Source of the DNA: Allolobophora icterica
Taxonomy: Eukaryota > Annelida > Clitellata > Crassiclitellata > Lumbricidae
Length of the DNA stretch: 64,000 nucleotides
Assembly (NCBI GenBank): GCA_963556255.1
Contig: OY744608.1
Span: 28,247,028 to 28,311,027, forward strand
Direction: 5' to 3'
Shown here one piece after another: positions 23,773 through 34,910 of the stretch. The notes beneath the pieces were generated by a model. The model saw only the letters and a program-made list of their open reading frames with translations, did not search any database and was not told where the DNA came from. The stretch's first letter is position 1. Every line of letters starts with the position of its first letter. The translations under genes were made by a program, and so were the position numbers.

Positions 23773-26700
23773 ATGGAGAACGATCCGATTGATCGAGAAG
23801 ATCCTCCAGGCGAAAACAGAAAGAGATGCAGAAAAGAGTTAGTCCATGCATTGTACAATCTAGGGTTATCATTCACTTCAGACTATGATCACTTTAAGAT
23901 TAGAATTTTTTTATCTGACTTCATCCAATGACTTCTCTAGAGCCGCTATCACAATTTCCAAGACATCAGTGAAATTGAAATCAAAACTTCTAATCCATTG
24001 GAAAAATCAGGTTGACATCTGAATACATCAGATTTTAATCGATGTGTGGGTAAGTATGTGTAATAACGGAACCCAAACTCCTGACACCAGCAGTTGGTTT
24101 ATTTCTGTTTTAGCAGCAGTCGCAGTTCATCGCCACGGAAACCTCAGGACGCCAAGAAACAAAAGACCGGCCGGCCATCTACAGTGCCCCCTGTCAGTGC
24201 TGACAGCACGTTGCCAAGCGACCGCAGCACGACCGATGTCGTCGTGGCAACGAGCACGCAGACAAGTGAACCTGATCTGCTTAAGCTTAAGATCGGCATG
24301 AAAGAGAGTTCGAACGAAACGGCAGACAATCTTGATCGATGGGGTCGACTTCTGCCGTCGTTCATCCTCTTGAAGATTTTCAAGACCATCGTAGATGCAG
24401 ATGGACCCCTGCCGACTCTATGTCGGTACGCTAATCTTATTTAATCTATTCTAATCTATTCTATTCTAATATGTTCTAATATATTCTATTCTAATCGAAT
24501 GACTTCGATTGTGCCACATTGTGATATACCAGAAGTGACTGTTTGAGGTATCGTTGTGTTTCATTCCTTCACACTGCATTCTTTCACATAACCTTACATT
24601 CCTTAACATTCCAAATTACATTCTTTCACAGCACCGTACATTTCCTTTGCATTTCTGTACAAAACGATGCCTGTGTCTCTTTCGTGAAGGGTCGCAAGAG
24701 TCAATTGGCGATGGCACGATGTGGCGGAAGAGTCCGTCCTGTGGCGCAAGGTCGATCTTTCGTTTGGGTGGATCACTCAGGAGGAGCGAGTGCTCGAGCA
24801 AATCATCGACTTAAAGAACCTTACGCAGCTCAGGGAAGTGAATCTGGCCGGGTGGAACAACCTAACGAATTCCGGAGTGCAGGTGAGATAATCAGTTGGG
24901 CCAAGTTGTGTTAGATCAGGTGAGGTCAAGTGGAGTCAGGTGAGGTCAAGTGGAGTCAGGTGAGGTCAAGTGGAGTCAGGTGAGGTCAAGTGGAGTCAGG
25001 TGAGGTCAAGTGGAGTCAGGTGAGGTCAAATGGAGTCAGGTGAGGTCAAGTCGGGTCAGGTGAGGTCGGGTCGGGTAAGGTTGGGTGCATTTTAATAAAG
25101 ATGGAATGATAGTAAATGTAATTAAAATTTTAAATAATTAATTATTAGACATTAAATAATTATAATATTAAATACAATCATAATTATAACAATTATAATT
25201 CTTTTGTAGTAATAATGAATTGTTTCACTGCTTCAAACAGCTTCTTGCTGAAAACTGCCCAATGCTGACCTGGGTCAAACTGTCCGGTACTGGTGTCAAC
25301 AGTGCAGGGGTCAGTTATCTCATTGACAAATGTCCGGACCTCAACAGCTTTGATCTCTCCGCGATGAAGGTAATCTTCTGCTACTCTCATCCAATCTAAT
25401 CGTAGAACTTCTATGGTGCCACTGCTCTTATTATGCACGGGACATGACTGAAATACTCGGCAGATCATTGCGATAACAACAGCAGTTATTGGTATTATTT
25501 GTGGGATACGGTAGCCAATTGGTTAGAGTGTTAACCATGTCATGCGGAGAGTACGGGTTCGATCCTCCTCCCTCTGAGACGGTTACTGTGCAGGGACCTT
25601 GAGCAAGTCCTTCACTCACAGTTGCTCAGCGCCATCAATTGATGCTTCGTCATTAGATAGTGGCGCTTAGTAAATGCGTAATAATATATTAATAATATTT
25701 TTTAATGAATATATCTTGCTTTTAATGAGGTTGTTTTGTGTAGCAGAAAAATGTAATTTCCATTTGGTTTTTATTAATATTTTACCCAAGATATATTGTA
25801 TGGATTTGTTTTTGAGTGAGGTGGAGAGGATTCCTAGGAATTTAGAAAGATTTCCTGTAGAGTATAAAAATGTTTATTATTTTTAATGTCATTAAACCGT
25901 TATTCTATCGACAACTGGACGCCTGTCCCTATTTGTCTGTTCCTACATGTCTGTCTCTTTATGTGTCTGTCTCTTTATGTGTCTTAACAGTCTGACACAG
26001 CTAGACCGTTAGTTGTAAAGGAGCTAAATAAATGAAGCATGGTTTTGTAAACGTAGACGGATGCCCCTCATGGAAAAGCCTTGCACCATCTTCTGGAGTC
26101 GCGAGGGAACATGGTCCGCTCGCTCAACATGTCCTTCAACGCACTCAAGAACTTCAACTCCACGATGAAGCTCATCTCGGTAGGACCAGCGCTCGACTCT
26201 TATTACCAATGTTACGACTACCATTACTCATGTATTAAACACCACTATCTAACGATGTGGCATTGATCAGTTGATGGTACTGAGCAACTGTGAGTGAAGG
26301 ACTTGCTCAAGGTCCTTACACAGTAATCGTCTCAGGGGATGAGGCTACATACATGCAAGCATTAATAAATATATTAGACACGTGTGTGCATACATACTTG
26401 TTTGCGAATTTGTACGTATATTCTTTGTTCCTGACACAGACATACAGAAGAGCACTTGTTCATTTAACACCATCTTCAACCGGCCTAGTCCAGTTCAAAC
26501 CTGCGTCGCTCTGCTCAGTTAAAACAGGTGTCAGAAGCTTCGGTTACGAGGCAAAAAGCAGACGACAGTAAACTATCCCCTCCCCCTCCCAAATGAACAA
26601 CACAAAGTTATCTTCTAAACTTATAGGATGCTAAACAGCTTTACACGGTTAATTGATATGAAGCATTTTTTATTATGCATTTATTAAGCGCCACTATCTA

Positions 26701-28704
26701 GTGCAATTGTCAGTGAAGGATTTGCTCAAGGTGCCTAGTCAGTAACCATCTCGGAGGAGGAGGATTGAACCCATACTCTCCGCGTTACATGGGAAGTGCT
26801 CTAACCATTTGTATTGGTTGGTTAGTTGCTGTTTAATGACGCTGTGTTATAAACATGGGAAAATACATTATTATTATTATTATGCATGTATTAAGCACCA
26901 CTATCTAGCGACTAAGCATGAATTAATGGTGCTGAGCAGTTGTGAGTGCAGTACTTGCACAAGGTCCCTAAACAGTTGAGCAAGATGGAACCCGTATATA
27001 TATATCTAAAATCTGGTCAACATCCAGATGACTTATATGTATGTATATATATAATATGTCTATATATTAGAGCTGTACCGAATTGCAGTTTTTACTATTC
27101 GGTGGAATACAATAAATGGAACACACTTGGATTTATATTCTTAGCAGTTGATGTATATATAGTTAGACTTAAATATGTATATAATACGTACATATGTTTA
27201 TATACATATATGTAAATATATGTGTGTATATATATATATATATGTATAAATGGTTTTGTTGATTTGTTTGTGTTGTCTTTGTGAAACAGAGCCTTTGCTG
27301 CCACCTGATTGCACTCGACCTCCGGAATGTTGACTTCCTGTCTGAATCAGTGACTTTAGATATCGAGGAATTACAGAGCACTTGTGTCGAACTTCAAGTG
27401 TTGCGATTAGGCAATGCGCCATTTGAATTCAGTGCAATTGAGCAGGTAACTACCGTCAATACCACCAGTGGTATGTGTGTTATGATCAGGTAAGTTCAAG
27501 CAAGGTAAGGTGAGATGAGTTCAAGCAAGCTAAGGCAAGCTGTTTTGACGCAGGGTCTGAGATGGTCAGAAATTTTGACTTAAACACTCAACAATTTACC
27601 ACTTTGTAGTCAAAATTTGTTACTTCATAGTTGAATTTACTACTTTGTAATCAATTTTACCACTTTGTATTTACCACTTTTGTATTAAAATTTTACCAGC
27701 TCTGGTGTTTGTTTGTGTCACTACAGAATAAGTCAAGAGGATTCGTGAAGCTTCGTGAGCTTGACATGGCAGTACCTGAAACCGGACAACACACGGGGTC
27801 TGACTGCTCTGACGGCCTTCTCCTCAGGTAAGGTGGTTTCATTGTACGGCATGCTGCCTTGCTCTAGCATAGCGCAACATACTGTGTTGGACTTACTTTT
27901 TGCAGGAATATTGTATATTTACAAGATTTCTAGCTGAGCTTAAGTCACAGCCGTTTAGATTCATTCTCAGCATTCAGTCATTCCGAGCATTTACATATCA
28001 CCTCTCCCAGTTTACTACTCAGTGGCAATCCCAGTGCAACAATTGCAGAAAATAAACAGTTTACATCTGTTTATTATTATTAGAAACATTTTTAACACGT
28101 GCACGGTCAAAAGTTAATGCGAATTGTAGGTGCGGTTAATCAGTCACCAGGTGAAGAGCTGTGAGATATCCATATTCTTGAAAGCCAATGAGATAGTTTC
28201 GAGGCATTGCTTATAGGAATAGATAGACCTTGAACTTCAAAGTTCATGTTTATAGAAACTGCTTGCACAATTCCGTAGCTAAGACAATGCAAAGATCCAA
28301 AGGACGTTTGTTCCAGGCCATACTGGCCGCCGCCGAATAGCTGCTATCGACTACATTAAGTTAGACTTTTAGAACTCTTTGTAATATTGCATTGGTTTTC
28401 TGCTCACATTGTGCTACTTTCACAGTATAGTATGACTTGTTGTAAATTGTGGGCCTGTGTGTCACGCTAATAAAGATTACTTTCTTACTTACTTGTTTTG
28501 TACTTACATGTTGCTGCCCCCAAGAAAAGGAATTGCCTGCCAATGTCTGTTCGATGTTCAAACTCTATCTCTTTCTTTAAGAAACACCTCAAAACTCTCT
28601 TATTGGCTTTCAAACATCTGGATATCTAAAATCTGCTCTTCACCTGGTGAATCCGAATTGCATTTCTTTGTGACTTTGTGTGCGTTAACACTTTCTGATA
28701 TTTA

Positions 28705-28757
<53 letters not shown>

Positions 28758-29247
28758 TCTTAGCTGAGCATTAGGAAGCAGCACCTTAGAATCTGTCAGT
28801 TTATAATAATAAAATCACAGATATTTATATTGATTTGACTGTAGGATACTGCGACATTCCTATAATCTGAAAGCACTGAACCTTAAAGGGTCTTTGAGAG
28901 TGACTCCAGTTTGTATGCTGAATCTGCCTGTCATGGACTTGAAATGTGTCAACGTCTCCAGAAGCACATTGGGGAACTACCCCGGGATTCAGGCCATAAT
29001 GGAAAAAGTAATCTAATCTAATCTATTCTAATCTTTAGACTTCTGAAATGCTGTTAAGACTTCTGAACTGCTTTTATCATGACCTGATCTTAAAACTTGT
29101 GAAGTGCTGTTAAGACTTCTCAAGTGTTCTTATCATGACCAAGATAATCTAAGATGACTTGAGTGGCATTTGTAATTTATTTCTTAAGGAAAATAATGCC
29201 TATAATAATAATAGTTATTATTATTATTAATAATAATAATAATAACA

Positions 29248-29331
<84 letters not shown>

Positions 29332-30175
29332 GTACTTCACCTTGTCACCTTGTGCTGTCAACTCCTGGAGCTCTAGCGATCGTCATGATACACATTTTCC
29401 ATTGCTTCCTGTTCCCTATAATTATAGAATAATATTAATGATAATAATTGTAATGATAATAATAGTAATGATAATAGTAATAATAAAAATAACAATGTTT
29501 ATAATTTAGTGATAATATTAATACTAAATGATGACGTCTAAATCATCGGTTGATTTTGTTCATCCAGTGGCAGCACAGTTTGATCGTCCTTGACCTATCT
29601 TGGAACATCTACCCAGGCATGTCGCTTGATATGGCCATGAAGAAACTGTCTAGTGATCCGACCAAATCGAAGCTGGAGAATCTCGACCTCAGGGGAACGC
29701 AGATCTCTTGCGCGCGAGTCCAGTAAGAACACTAACCACCTTCAGAATATTATTATTATCATTACTATTATTATTTCTTTTTTGCCCCGAGGTATACAGA
29801 ACGATGTGGAGACGTCATGTTAAGGCCTCATCGTCGGTGAATACCTGACGGAGGAGAGAAGAAGAAGGAGAAGTTACAGGATCCCTCAGGAATTTGAATA
29901 TAAGCTGATGTAGAAATAAAATGTCCAGAATAGCCCTGTTCGTCTGTTTCCTCGCTGGCGAAAGTGCCTTTGAAAGTCACTGCGTTAAAATACTGTATTG
30001 TTAGTGATAGGAGTTGGTATAGAAAGTGGTTTTCTGTGGGTCCCACCGTAACAGTGCACAGCTTTTGTCCCATGTCTGAAAGGGAAGTCATGCCTTCATC
30101 GTTGATAATTTTCAAATGAATGCATTTACTCAGGTGAGGTGGAATTTGCTACACAAGCCATTTAATAGGGTCTAC

Positions 30176-30213
<38 letters not shown>

Positions 30214-30370
30214 AAATTTTAAAGCCCCCAAACAATTCTGAATTTGTTAGACCCCTGCATATTGTGAGGCCATAAGCTGTAGCTTTTCTAGCTTATGTTA
30301 AATCTGGCACTGAGAATATCTCAGGGACTTAAAAATTACTTATACATTATTATTATCATGATTATTATTA

Positions 30371-30405
<35 letters not shown>

Positions 30406-31053
30406 TTTACAATCATATTTTAATTTATTATTACTGCTGATGTTATAACTGTTATTATTATTATTGTTATTATTACGCATTTATGCTGATGTCCTGAGTT
30501 CCTCCCCTGTGTAGGGATCTTGAGCAAGTCTTTAACTCACAATTGCTCAGTGCCATCGATTGATGCTTCATGCATAATGCGTGCATAATGAAATGAGTAA
30601 TAACAGATAAAATAACAGATCGATATTATATTAATAGATAGATATGTGATAGTGCAGGAAAATTTTGTCGTTATTGGTTAAGTTGATCTTGGGATGGCTA
30701 TATTTACCCTTGGCACAGCGCAATTATAGCTTGTTACTTTCCTGGCTGCCTCTCTGTCTTACGGACTGATCTTCTTAATGCTTGGCTTGGTTCTGGTGCC
30801 TCCTGCATTAGATACAAACGCTATAGAAGTTACTAATTAATAATAGATTTGGTTTGATTGTAGGTCAATCCTTGACGGTTGCCCCCGCCTGAACTGCCTC
30901 CATCTCGACTCGTGTCGCGGTCTTCCGCGAGGAATGAAGAAGGAATATTCCGGGTCAAATGTTGTCCAGCTACGTCAGGACATCGCCTCCCTAGTGGCCC
31001 AGGCGGAGAAGGACGAGGTCAGCAACACTCGTGACCTCTGCCTTCTTCCATAA
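23773..31053 (+). CDS. FBXL6: F-box/LRR-repeat protein 6 (ten exons, 528 residues)
   Basis: Exons: 23773-23837, 24114-24425, 24690-24882, 25241-25369, 26057-26179, 27290-27445, 27727-27827, 28845-29007, 29568-29722, 30864-31053. All introns are GT..AG and the phases join to an unbroken 1,587-base frame, close to the length known for vertebrate FBXL6. Residues 1-95 are polar with a K/R-rich stretch. The F-box lies at about 101-147 (LLPSFILLKIFKTIV, then WRWHDVAEESVLWRKVDL). Diverged leucine-rich repeats follow, and the C-terminal block LDLRGTQISCARV..LHLDSCRGLPRGMKK is what I recognise as FBXL6. As a family member it would bind SKP1 through the F-box and present substrates to an SCF ubiquitin ligase; substrates are unknown. 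The start is the ATG after a TTTCAG acceptor-like site at 23759-23764. Introns carry SINEs, LINE tails and microsatellites, but the frame is intact. Confidence 0.9.
24917..25078 (+). repeat. 20-bp tandem repeat of splice-donor-like units
   Basis: Units of TGAGGTCAAGTGGAGTCAGG start 35 bases after the FBXL6 exon 3 donor (CAG/GTGAGA at 24880). CAGGTGAGG occurs eight times, at 24917, 24937, 24957, 24977, 24997, 25017, 25037 and 25057. Confidence 0.95.
25501..25690 (+). repeat. tRNA-derived SINE family A, full copy
   Basis: It lies in FBXL6 intron 4. The head has an A box (TAGCCAATTGGTTAGAGTG) and a B box (GGGTTCGATCC) spaced as in a tRNA, followed by the family body GACCTTGAGCAAGTCCTTCA, GTTGCTCAGCGCCATCAATTG and TAGTGGCGCTTAGTAAATG. 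The 3' end is AT-rich. It is not a functional tRNA: the acceptor ends do not pair. Confidence 0.88.
26227..26346 (-). repeat. SINE family A, minus copy
   Basis: In FBXL6 intron 5. The reverse complement of GAGTGAAGGACTTGCTCAAG and CACTATCTAACGATG gives the family A body. The tRNA-like head is missing. Confidence 0.75.
26674..26818 (-). repeat. SINE family A, minus copy with tRNA head
   Basis: In FBXL6 intron 5. It contains TTAAGCGCCACTATCTAG, AAGGATTTGCTCAAGG and the reverse B box GGATTGAACCC, then the diverged A-box side ending near 26818. Confidence 0.78.
26880..26996 (-). repeat. SINE family A, minus copy
   Basis: In FBXL6 intron 5. TTAAGCACCACTATCTAGCG and GTGCTGAGCAGTTGTGAGTG show family membership. 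Two or three copies thus lie within 800 bases in the same orientation. A family F fragment sits between them at 26820-26862. Confidence 0.72.
28260..28498 (+). pseudogene. LINE 3' end in FBXL6 intron 7
   Basis: It ends GTTGTAAATTGTGGG, then CGCTAATAAAGATTACTTTC and TTACTTACTT, like the 3' end of the LINE at 21950-22015. A short coding end (RSKGRLFQA and following) precedes it. Confidence 0.6.
28500..28700 (+). pseudogene. LINE ORF2 C-terminal fragment in FBXL6 intron 7
   Basis: Residues such as LPANV, then SISFFKKHLKTLLLAFKHLDI in a neighbouring frame, match the end of CR1/L2-type ORF2. A (TAA)n tract follows at 28708-28756, probably the element's tail. Confidence 0.6.
28708..28756. repeat. 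(TAA)n microsatellite
   Basis: About 16 TAA triplets in FBXL6 intron 7. Confidence 0.95.
29212..29332. repeat. (ATT)n microsatellite
   Basis: An ATT/TAA tract of about 40 triplets in FBXL6 intron 8. Confidence 0.97.
30180..30206. repeat. (AT)n microsatellite
   Basis: Thirteen AT dinucleotides in FBXL6 intron 9. A further ATT-rich tract lies at 30345-30410. Confidence 0.9.
30474..30602 (+). repeat. SINE family A, 5'-truncated copy
   Basis: In FBXL6 intron 9. Contains GATCTTGAGCAAGTC, CAATTGCTCAGTGCCATCG and an AT-rich tail. The tRNA head is lost. Confidence 0.72.
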
Positions 31054-31574
31054 AGCTCACAGCGCACCTGTCTTTGGGGGATCGTCCATAGAGATTATCC
31101 GCAACAGTTATCCTGTTTAATAATCCCACACTTATACTCTTTCTGAAATTTGGATGACCCCTTTCTCAATCCATATTGTGGGCAGGCTTCCTTAGACAGG
31201 TGGTGGGTGATTGGGTAGTAGGTTTGCCATCGGTTGATTGCCTTCTGCAATGGGGAGTTATCAGAGACGGTCCCTTGTTTTTGTTGTTGTTAATTTAGAA
31301 ATGTGAGGACCGCTGATAACAGACTCTGTGTGACATTTTGTTATTGATTAATTCGAGCGTGGTTTAGCCAAACTGTCGTTAGCTAAACTCTGTTATTGGC
31401 CAACCCTGTCTTAGAAGAACCTCGGAGTTAAAGTTGGACTCCGCTGCACAACTGGAAGAACTGAATGTTGAAGAAACCGAATTGCATTTCTAGGTCGACC
31501 GAAAAGTTTACACTGTTAAAAAATCTTGTTTTATTAACTCATGTCGGCTGTTATATTATGTATGCATGTATGAC
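31054..31574. other. FBXL6 3' flank, nothing recognised
   Basis: No clear AATAAA signal lies within 300 bases of the stop codon, so the true 3' end is not placed. No other feature seen. Confidence 0.35.
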
Positions 31575-31842
31575 TTCATGTCTGACTGTATGTCTCTGTC
31601 TGCGTGCCTCTGTATGTCTCTGTCTGTCTGCCTCTGTATGTCTCTGTCTGTCTGCCTCTGTATGTCTCTGTCTGTCTGCCTCTGTATGTCTCTGTCTGCC
31701 TCTCTGTCTCTCTCTGCCTCTCTGTCTGTATATCTGTCTGTCTGTCTGCCTCTCGGTGTGTCTATGTCTGTCTGTCTCTTTGGCTGTCTGCCTGTCTTTG
31801 TCTGTCTTTCTCTGGTTTCTGTCTCTATCTGTCTCATTCTAG
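31575..31842. repeat. CTGTCTGCCTCTGTATGTCT minisatellite (24 bp)
   Basis: Four clear 24-bp units (TGTATGTCTCTGTCTGTCTG plus CCTC) followed by degenerate CTGT/CTCT repeats. Open frames in several phases follow from composition. Confidence 0.92.
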
Positions 31843-31994
31843 GTGAGCCACAATGTTTGACTGATGTCAGCTGTTATATGTATGCATGTATATCTAAACG
31901 ACACCCGCCTTAGCAGCTACTCTACCTCTTACTTTCTGGCGACCGGACTCTCATCTTTTCACTGCCCTTTGGACAACCTCTCTGACTGGACACA

Positions 31995-32075
31995 GCACTC
32001 GTGAATGAGCTGGTTCCCTGCGCTTAGCTTTGGAGTGGCACTTTTGAAATTTGGAGTTTACAATTAAGATCTTAT
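31995..32075 (-). repeat. Dispersed repeat family D fragment
   Basis: The reverse complement of GAATGAGCTGGTTCCCTGCG and the following AGCTTTGGAGTGGCAC matches the AGCGCC..GGGAACCAGCTTATTC core of family D. Confidence 0.55.
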
Positions 32076-32283
32076 CGAGGTGCTAGACAGGGTCACGTAT
32101 GCCTACTCTGAAACGTTCCTTCCAACTGGCTATAGGCCTATTTCGTATAAATTAACGGCATCTGTGGATAGGCATACGAGATGAAGACATCTATAATATT
32201 CATAATTACACTTTTCAGGAAGACATGTGAAATTAGGAAATAATATAATATAGCATTGGTTGACTTAGTTTCAAAGGTGTCTA

Positions 32284-32378
32284 AGGTCCTTCACAGTAAC
32301 CGTATCAGAGGAGCAGGATCGAACCCGTACTCTCCGTGTTACAAGGCGAACGCTCTTACCATTCGGCTACCGTGCTCC
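32284..32378 (-). repeat. SINE family A, minus copy with tRNA head
   Basis: Reverse B box GGATCGAACCCGTACTC and A-box side CTCTTACCATTCGGCTACCG are well kept. The body is short and ends at AAGGTCCTTCACAGTAACCG. Confidence 0.8.
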
Positions 32379-32599
32379 TATTATGTGCCCTGAAGCAATA
32401 ATAAACATTTCACTTGATGGTATAGATTCATTGGGACGAATAGGCAGATTTGTTAGAGCGCTCTCCTTAAACACCTTTAAAACTTAGCCAATCAATAGTA
32501 TATAAGAATGGGACGCGGAAACTAATTTGTTAAGTGGGGTCTTAAAAATAGAATAGAATATTTTTTATTAATTATATTCTTTATTATTTCAAACCGACA

Positions 32600-32765
32600 G
32601 ACGCAGTAAGATTACATTGAAACATGAAAGTACAATCAATATCTTAATTAAACACACGGTTTGGCAACCATGCAAGGCGCCGCCCTAGAGGGGGTTACGG
32701 GAGTCGATCCGCGTACCTTATTAGAACCAGTTGCAAACCGCATTTTGGTGTAGTACAGCAACTTA
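32600..32765 (-). repeat. SINE/LINE tail family I, minus copy
   Basis: The reverse complement gives TACACCAAAATGCGGTTTGC followed by AACTGGTTCTAATAAGG. The same tail is seen at 62590-62684 (+) and 14655-14700 (minus, with a (CTTA)n end). Confidence 0.6.
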
Positions 32766-33059
32766 TACGTGTTTAGACAGTTTATATAGGACTGCTAATA
32801 AGCTATTAATAACTGCTAATATTTGTCTCAAACATATCCCATTAATATTAATTTTTACCCAATGCGTAAAACTAGGCCTAAGCTGCATCATGGAGCATCC
32901 TCATGATGAATGTTTTCTAGCCAAGCTATCAGCGGTGGGGATTTCCAGGTCATGAGCTCGTGGGTGCAAAAGGTGGCCTGTGCGTTTGACAGAGGGCTGC
33001 AGGACATGTCTTGGAAATTCCGCACAGCTGCGAAGAGGCGAGTGTCGGCCATTCAAGTT

Positions 33060-33147
33060 GCCATTTAAAGACATCTTTAAAACTTGGTTAATCGAAGCTA
33101 TAACTATAAGCATGGGGCATAAATGGGAGCGCTATATAAATGCCTCG
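33060..33147 (+). repeat. LINE/SINE-like 3' tail
   Basis: CATCTTTAAAACTTGG and GGGAGCGCTATATAAATG resemble the CR1/L2-like tails (GAGTGGCGCTATATAAATG) at 15810 and 22360. It ends within 20 bases of the laminin-G exon. Confidence 0.5.
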
Positions 33148-33163
33148 TCGTAGGAGTCACCAG

Positions 33164-33382
33164 CGGATCCTGGTAAACGAATGGCACGCGGTCCGTCTGT
33201 TGAGGAACGGTCGAAGTGGTCAGCTGATCGTCGATGGACATGGTTCAGTGGACGCCATGTCGCCTGAACCGTTCACGCAGTTGAACGTCATGCTTGACCT
33301 ATTCATCGGAGGACACCTTGACCTTGACGAGCTGCCCAAGGTCGTCGAGGTCAACGAGTCTTTCACTGGATGCATTCAAATG
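33164..33382 (+). CDS. Single laminin-G domain exon (partial gene)
   Basis: An open exon of 73 codons in phase 0 at both ends, with a good donor (AAATG/GTATGT) and a possible CAG acceptor at 33161. It reads VNEWHAVRLLRNGRSGQLIV, FTQLNVMLDLFIGG and VNESFTGCIQM. This is the second half of a laminin-G domain of the kind in agrin, perlecan, pikachurin and similar extracellular matrix proteins: W-H-x-V-x-x-x-R, then the L-x-I-G-G strand, then F-x-G-C-I. The acceptor has no polypyrimidine tract and a repeat tail abuts it. No sister exon was found within about 2 kb on either side. It may be one exon of a larger gene with long introns, or a relic. Confidence 0.6.
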
Positions 33383-33559
33383 GTATGTCGTATCTGATCT
33401 ACTCTAATCTAATCTAATCCAATGATTTAGTGTAATCTATCTAATATGACATAGCCTGGTCTAATTTAATCTAATCTAATCCTAAAACTTCTATAGCGCC
33501 GTTGTCATAAAGCATATATTTCGTCACTCTCCTAATTTTGAGATTACGATGCTAATACT

Positions 33560-33720
33560 TGTAGAAGTAGGCCTAAATGTAGATGTAAATCTCCGAAACT
33601 TCTCAGCGCCACACAACAGTCACGTGAGGGAGACGGAGACCAGCTTATCTCTTGCGGCTGGCGCTAGGCCTATAATTATTTAATGAAGTCCGCCTTAATT
33701 GTCCGTTCCGGTGCCAGGTC
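33560..33720 (+). repeat. Dispersed repeat family D, diverged copy
   Basis: TAAATCTCCGAAACTTCTCA, GCGCCACACAAC and GAGACCAGCTTATCTC follow the order of family D. Confidence 0.55.
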
Positions 33721-34043
33721 AGAATCCTGGGAGGTCAAGCCGAGGAAACAGCATGGTGCTACGATGGTAACCGGTGATGATAGGCCTAGTGGTTGTGTGT
33801 TGGCTCAGCCTCAGAAATGGAATCAGGATAGGATAGTTTAAAGAGTTCGGTTTTAAGTCGACCGTTATTATTAAGTAAACTGCAAGACACATCGATCGTT
33901 GAATTAGAAAGGCTAGTCCAGAATTGATTCTAGATCGACTCCCCATAATGTACGTACTACGCAGGACTGTAGGAGCAGTATATCAAAACTGGCAACGAGG
34001 ATAACGAGGATAATAAAGAAGATATAGTTAAGCATATCGTTAA

Positions 34044-34258
34044 CATGGGCGACGATCCAGGGGGGTCAATGGAAACAAGACCCACACACCTTTAAGAGTG
34101 GGGGGCACACCATGCATTCCCTCCCCACATTTTGAAGAAACAGCAAAAAGGTCAACCAATTAAAATTTGTTGACCTTTTTGAGCAGATCAGTTCAAACGT
34201 CTTTTTTGACCAGACCAGTTCTAAAGTGTTCCCGGCCGGGCCCCATCTGTCAAACAAG
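34044..34258. mobile_element. hAT-like MITE, copy of 61485 family
   Basis: CATGGGCGACGATCCAGGGG, ACCTTTAAGAGTGGGG and CCCCACATTTTGAAGAAACA match 61485-61600 in order. ATCGTTAA occurs on both sides (34036-34043 and 34259-34266), a possible TSD. The right end looks shortened, so part of that match could be coincidence. Confidence 0.7.
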
Positions 34259-34292
34259 ATCGTTAATTAAGGTAGAAAGGTTAGTACACAAT

Positions 34293-34910
34293 TCGTAATC
34301 GTAATCTCCGGATTTCTACAGCGCCCAAAAAAGCGAAGTCGCGGGAACCAGCTTATTCACAGGCGCTTAGACAAATCAAAATCGATTGGCGGGGGGTCGA
34401 ATCGGTTCCAGGTCAAGATCCAAATGAGTCAGTCAGGAAGACAGTAAGACGGCTAAGGTGGGTGGTGCTTAAGGTTTAGACGGCGAGGGAGGTAGACAGA
34501 GGAGGAGGAATCGGGATAGGATTTGTGAAAGAGCAGTGTTTTCAGTTTTGAGTGAAAGACGTGTGGAGATAGGCCTATAGCAAGAGGTGATGCTTTGGTG
34601 AGTTCGTAGGATGGATAGTACTGGTGGGAGTTTGTTCCAGAGGGGTGGGACAGCTATGGCTATGGAGCGATTCGCAAATTTTAGTGATGAGGTGACGGAA
34701 GGGCGGAGCAGTGTTAGTGTAGAAGAGGAGCGGGTTGAGCGGAGTGGTTGGACCGTGACAGTTGTAGTAATGCTCTCCCGGAGATTTTGCGAACCCCAGA
34801 ATCGCCAGGTGGCGCTTTTTGACCCACTTTTGCATTATGTTGATTCTAGATCGATTCCCTATAAGGCAGAAGTTGGAGCAGGATTCTGGCAAAACTGGCA
34901 ACGAAATTAG
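34293..34910 (+). repeat. Dispersed repeat family D, longest copy
   Basis: It starts CGTAATCGTAATCTCCGG and ends near AACTGGCAACGAAATTAG. The first 180 bases match the other copies. The rest (GGAGGAGGAATCGGGATAGG onward) shows that the family is longer than a SINE. ORFs of about 100 codons on both strands have no recognisable domain. Diverged similarity continues at 35910-36080. Confidence 0.65.

Noticed and set aside
25501..25580. Functional tRNA gene
   Set aside because: A and B boxes are present, but the acceptor ends do not pair and a repeated body follows. It is the head of a SINE.
31465..31913. Cys/Leu/Ser-rich frames of 80-125 codons
   Set aside because: Produced by the CTGT/CTCT minisatellite; frames are open in all three phases.
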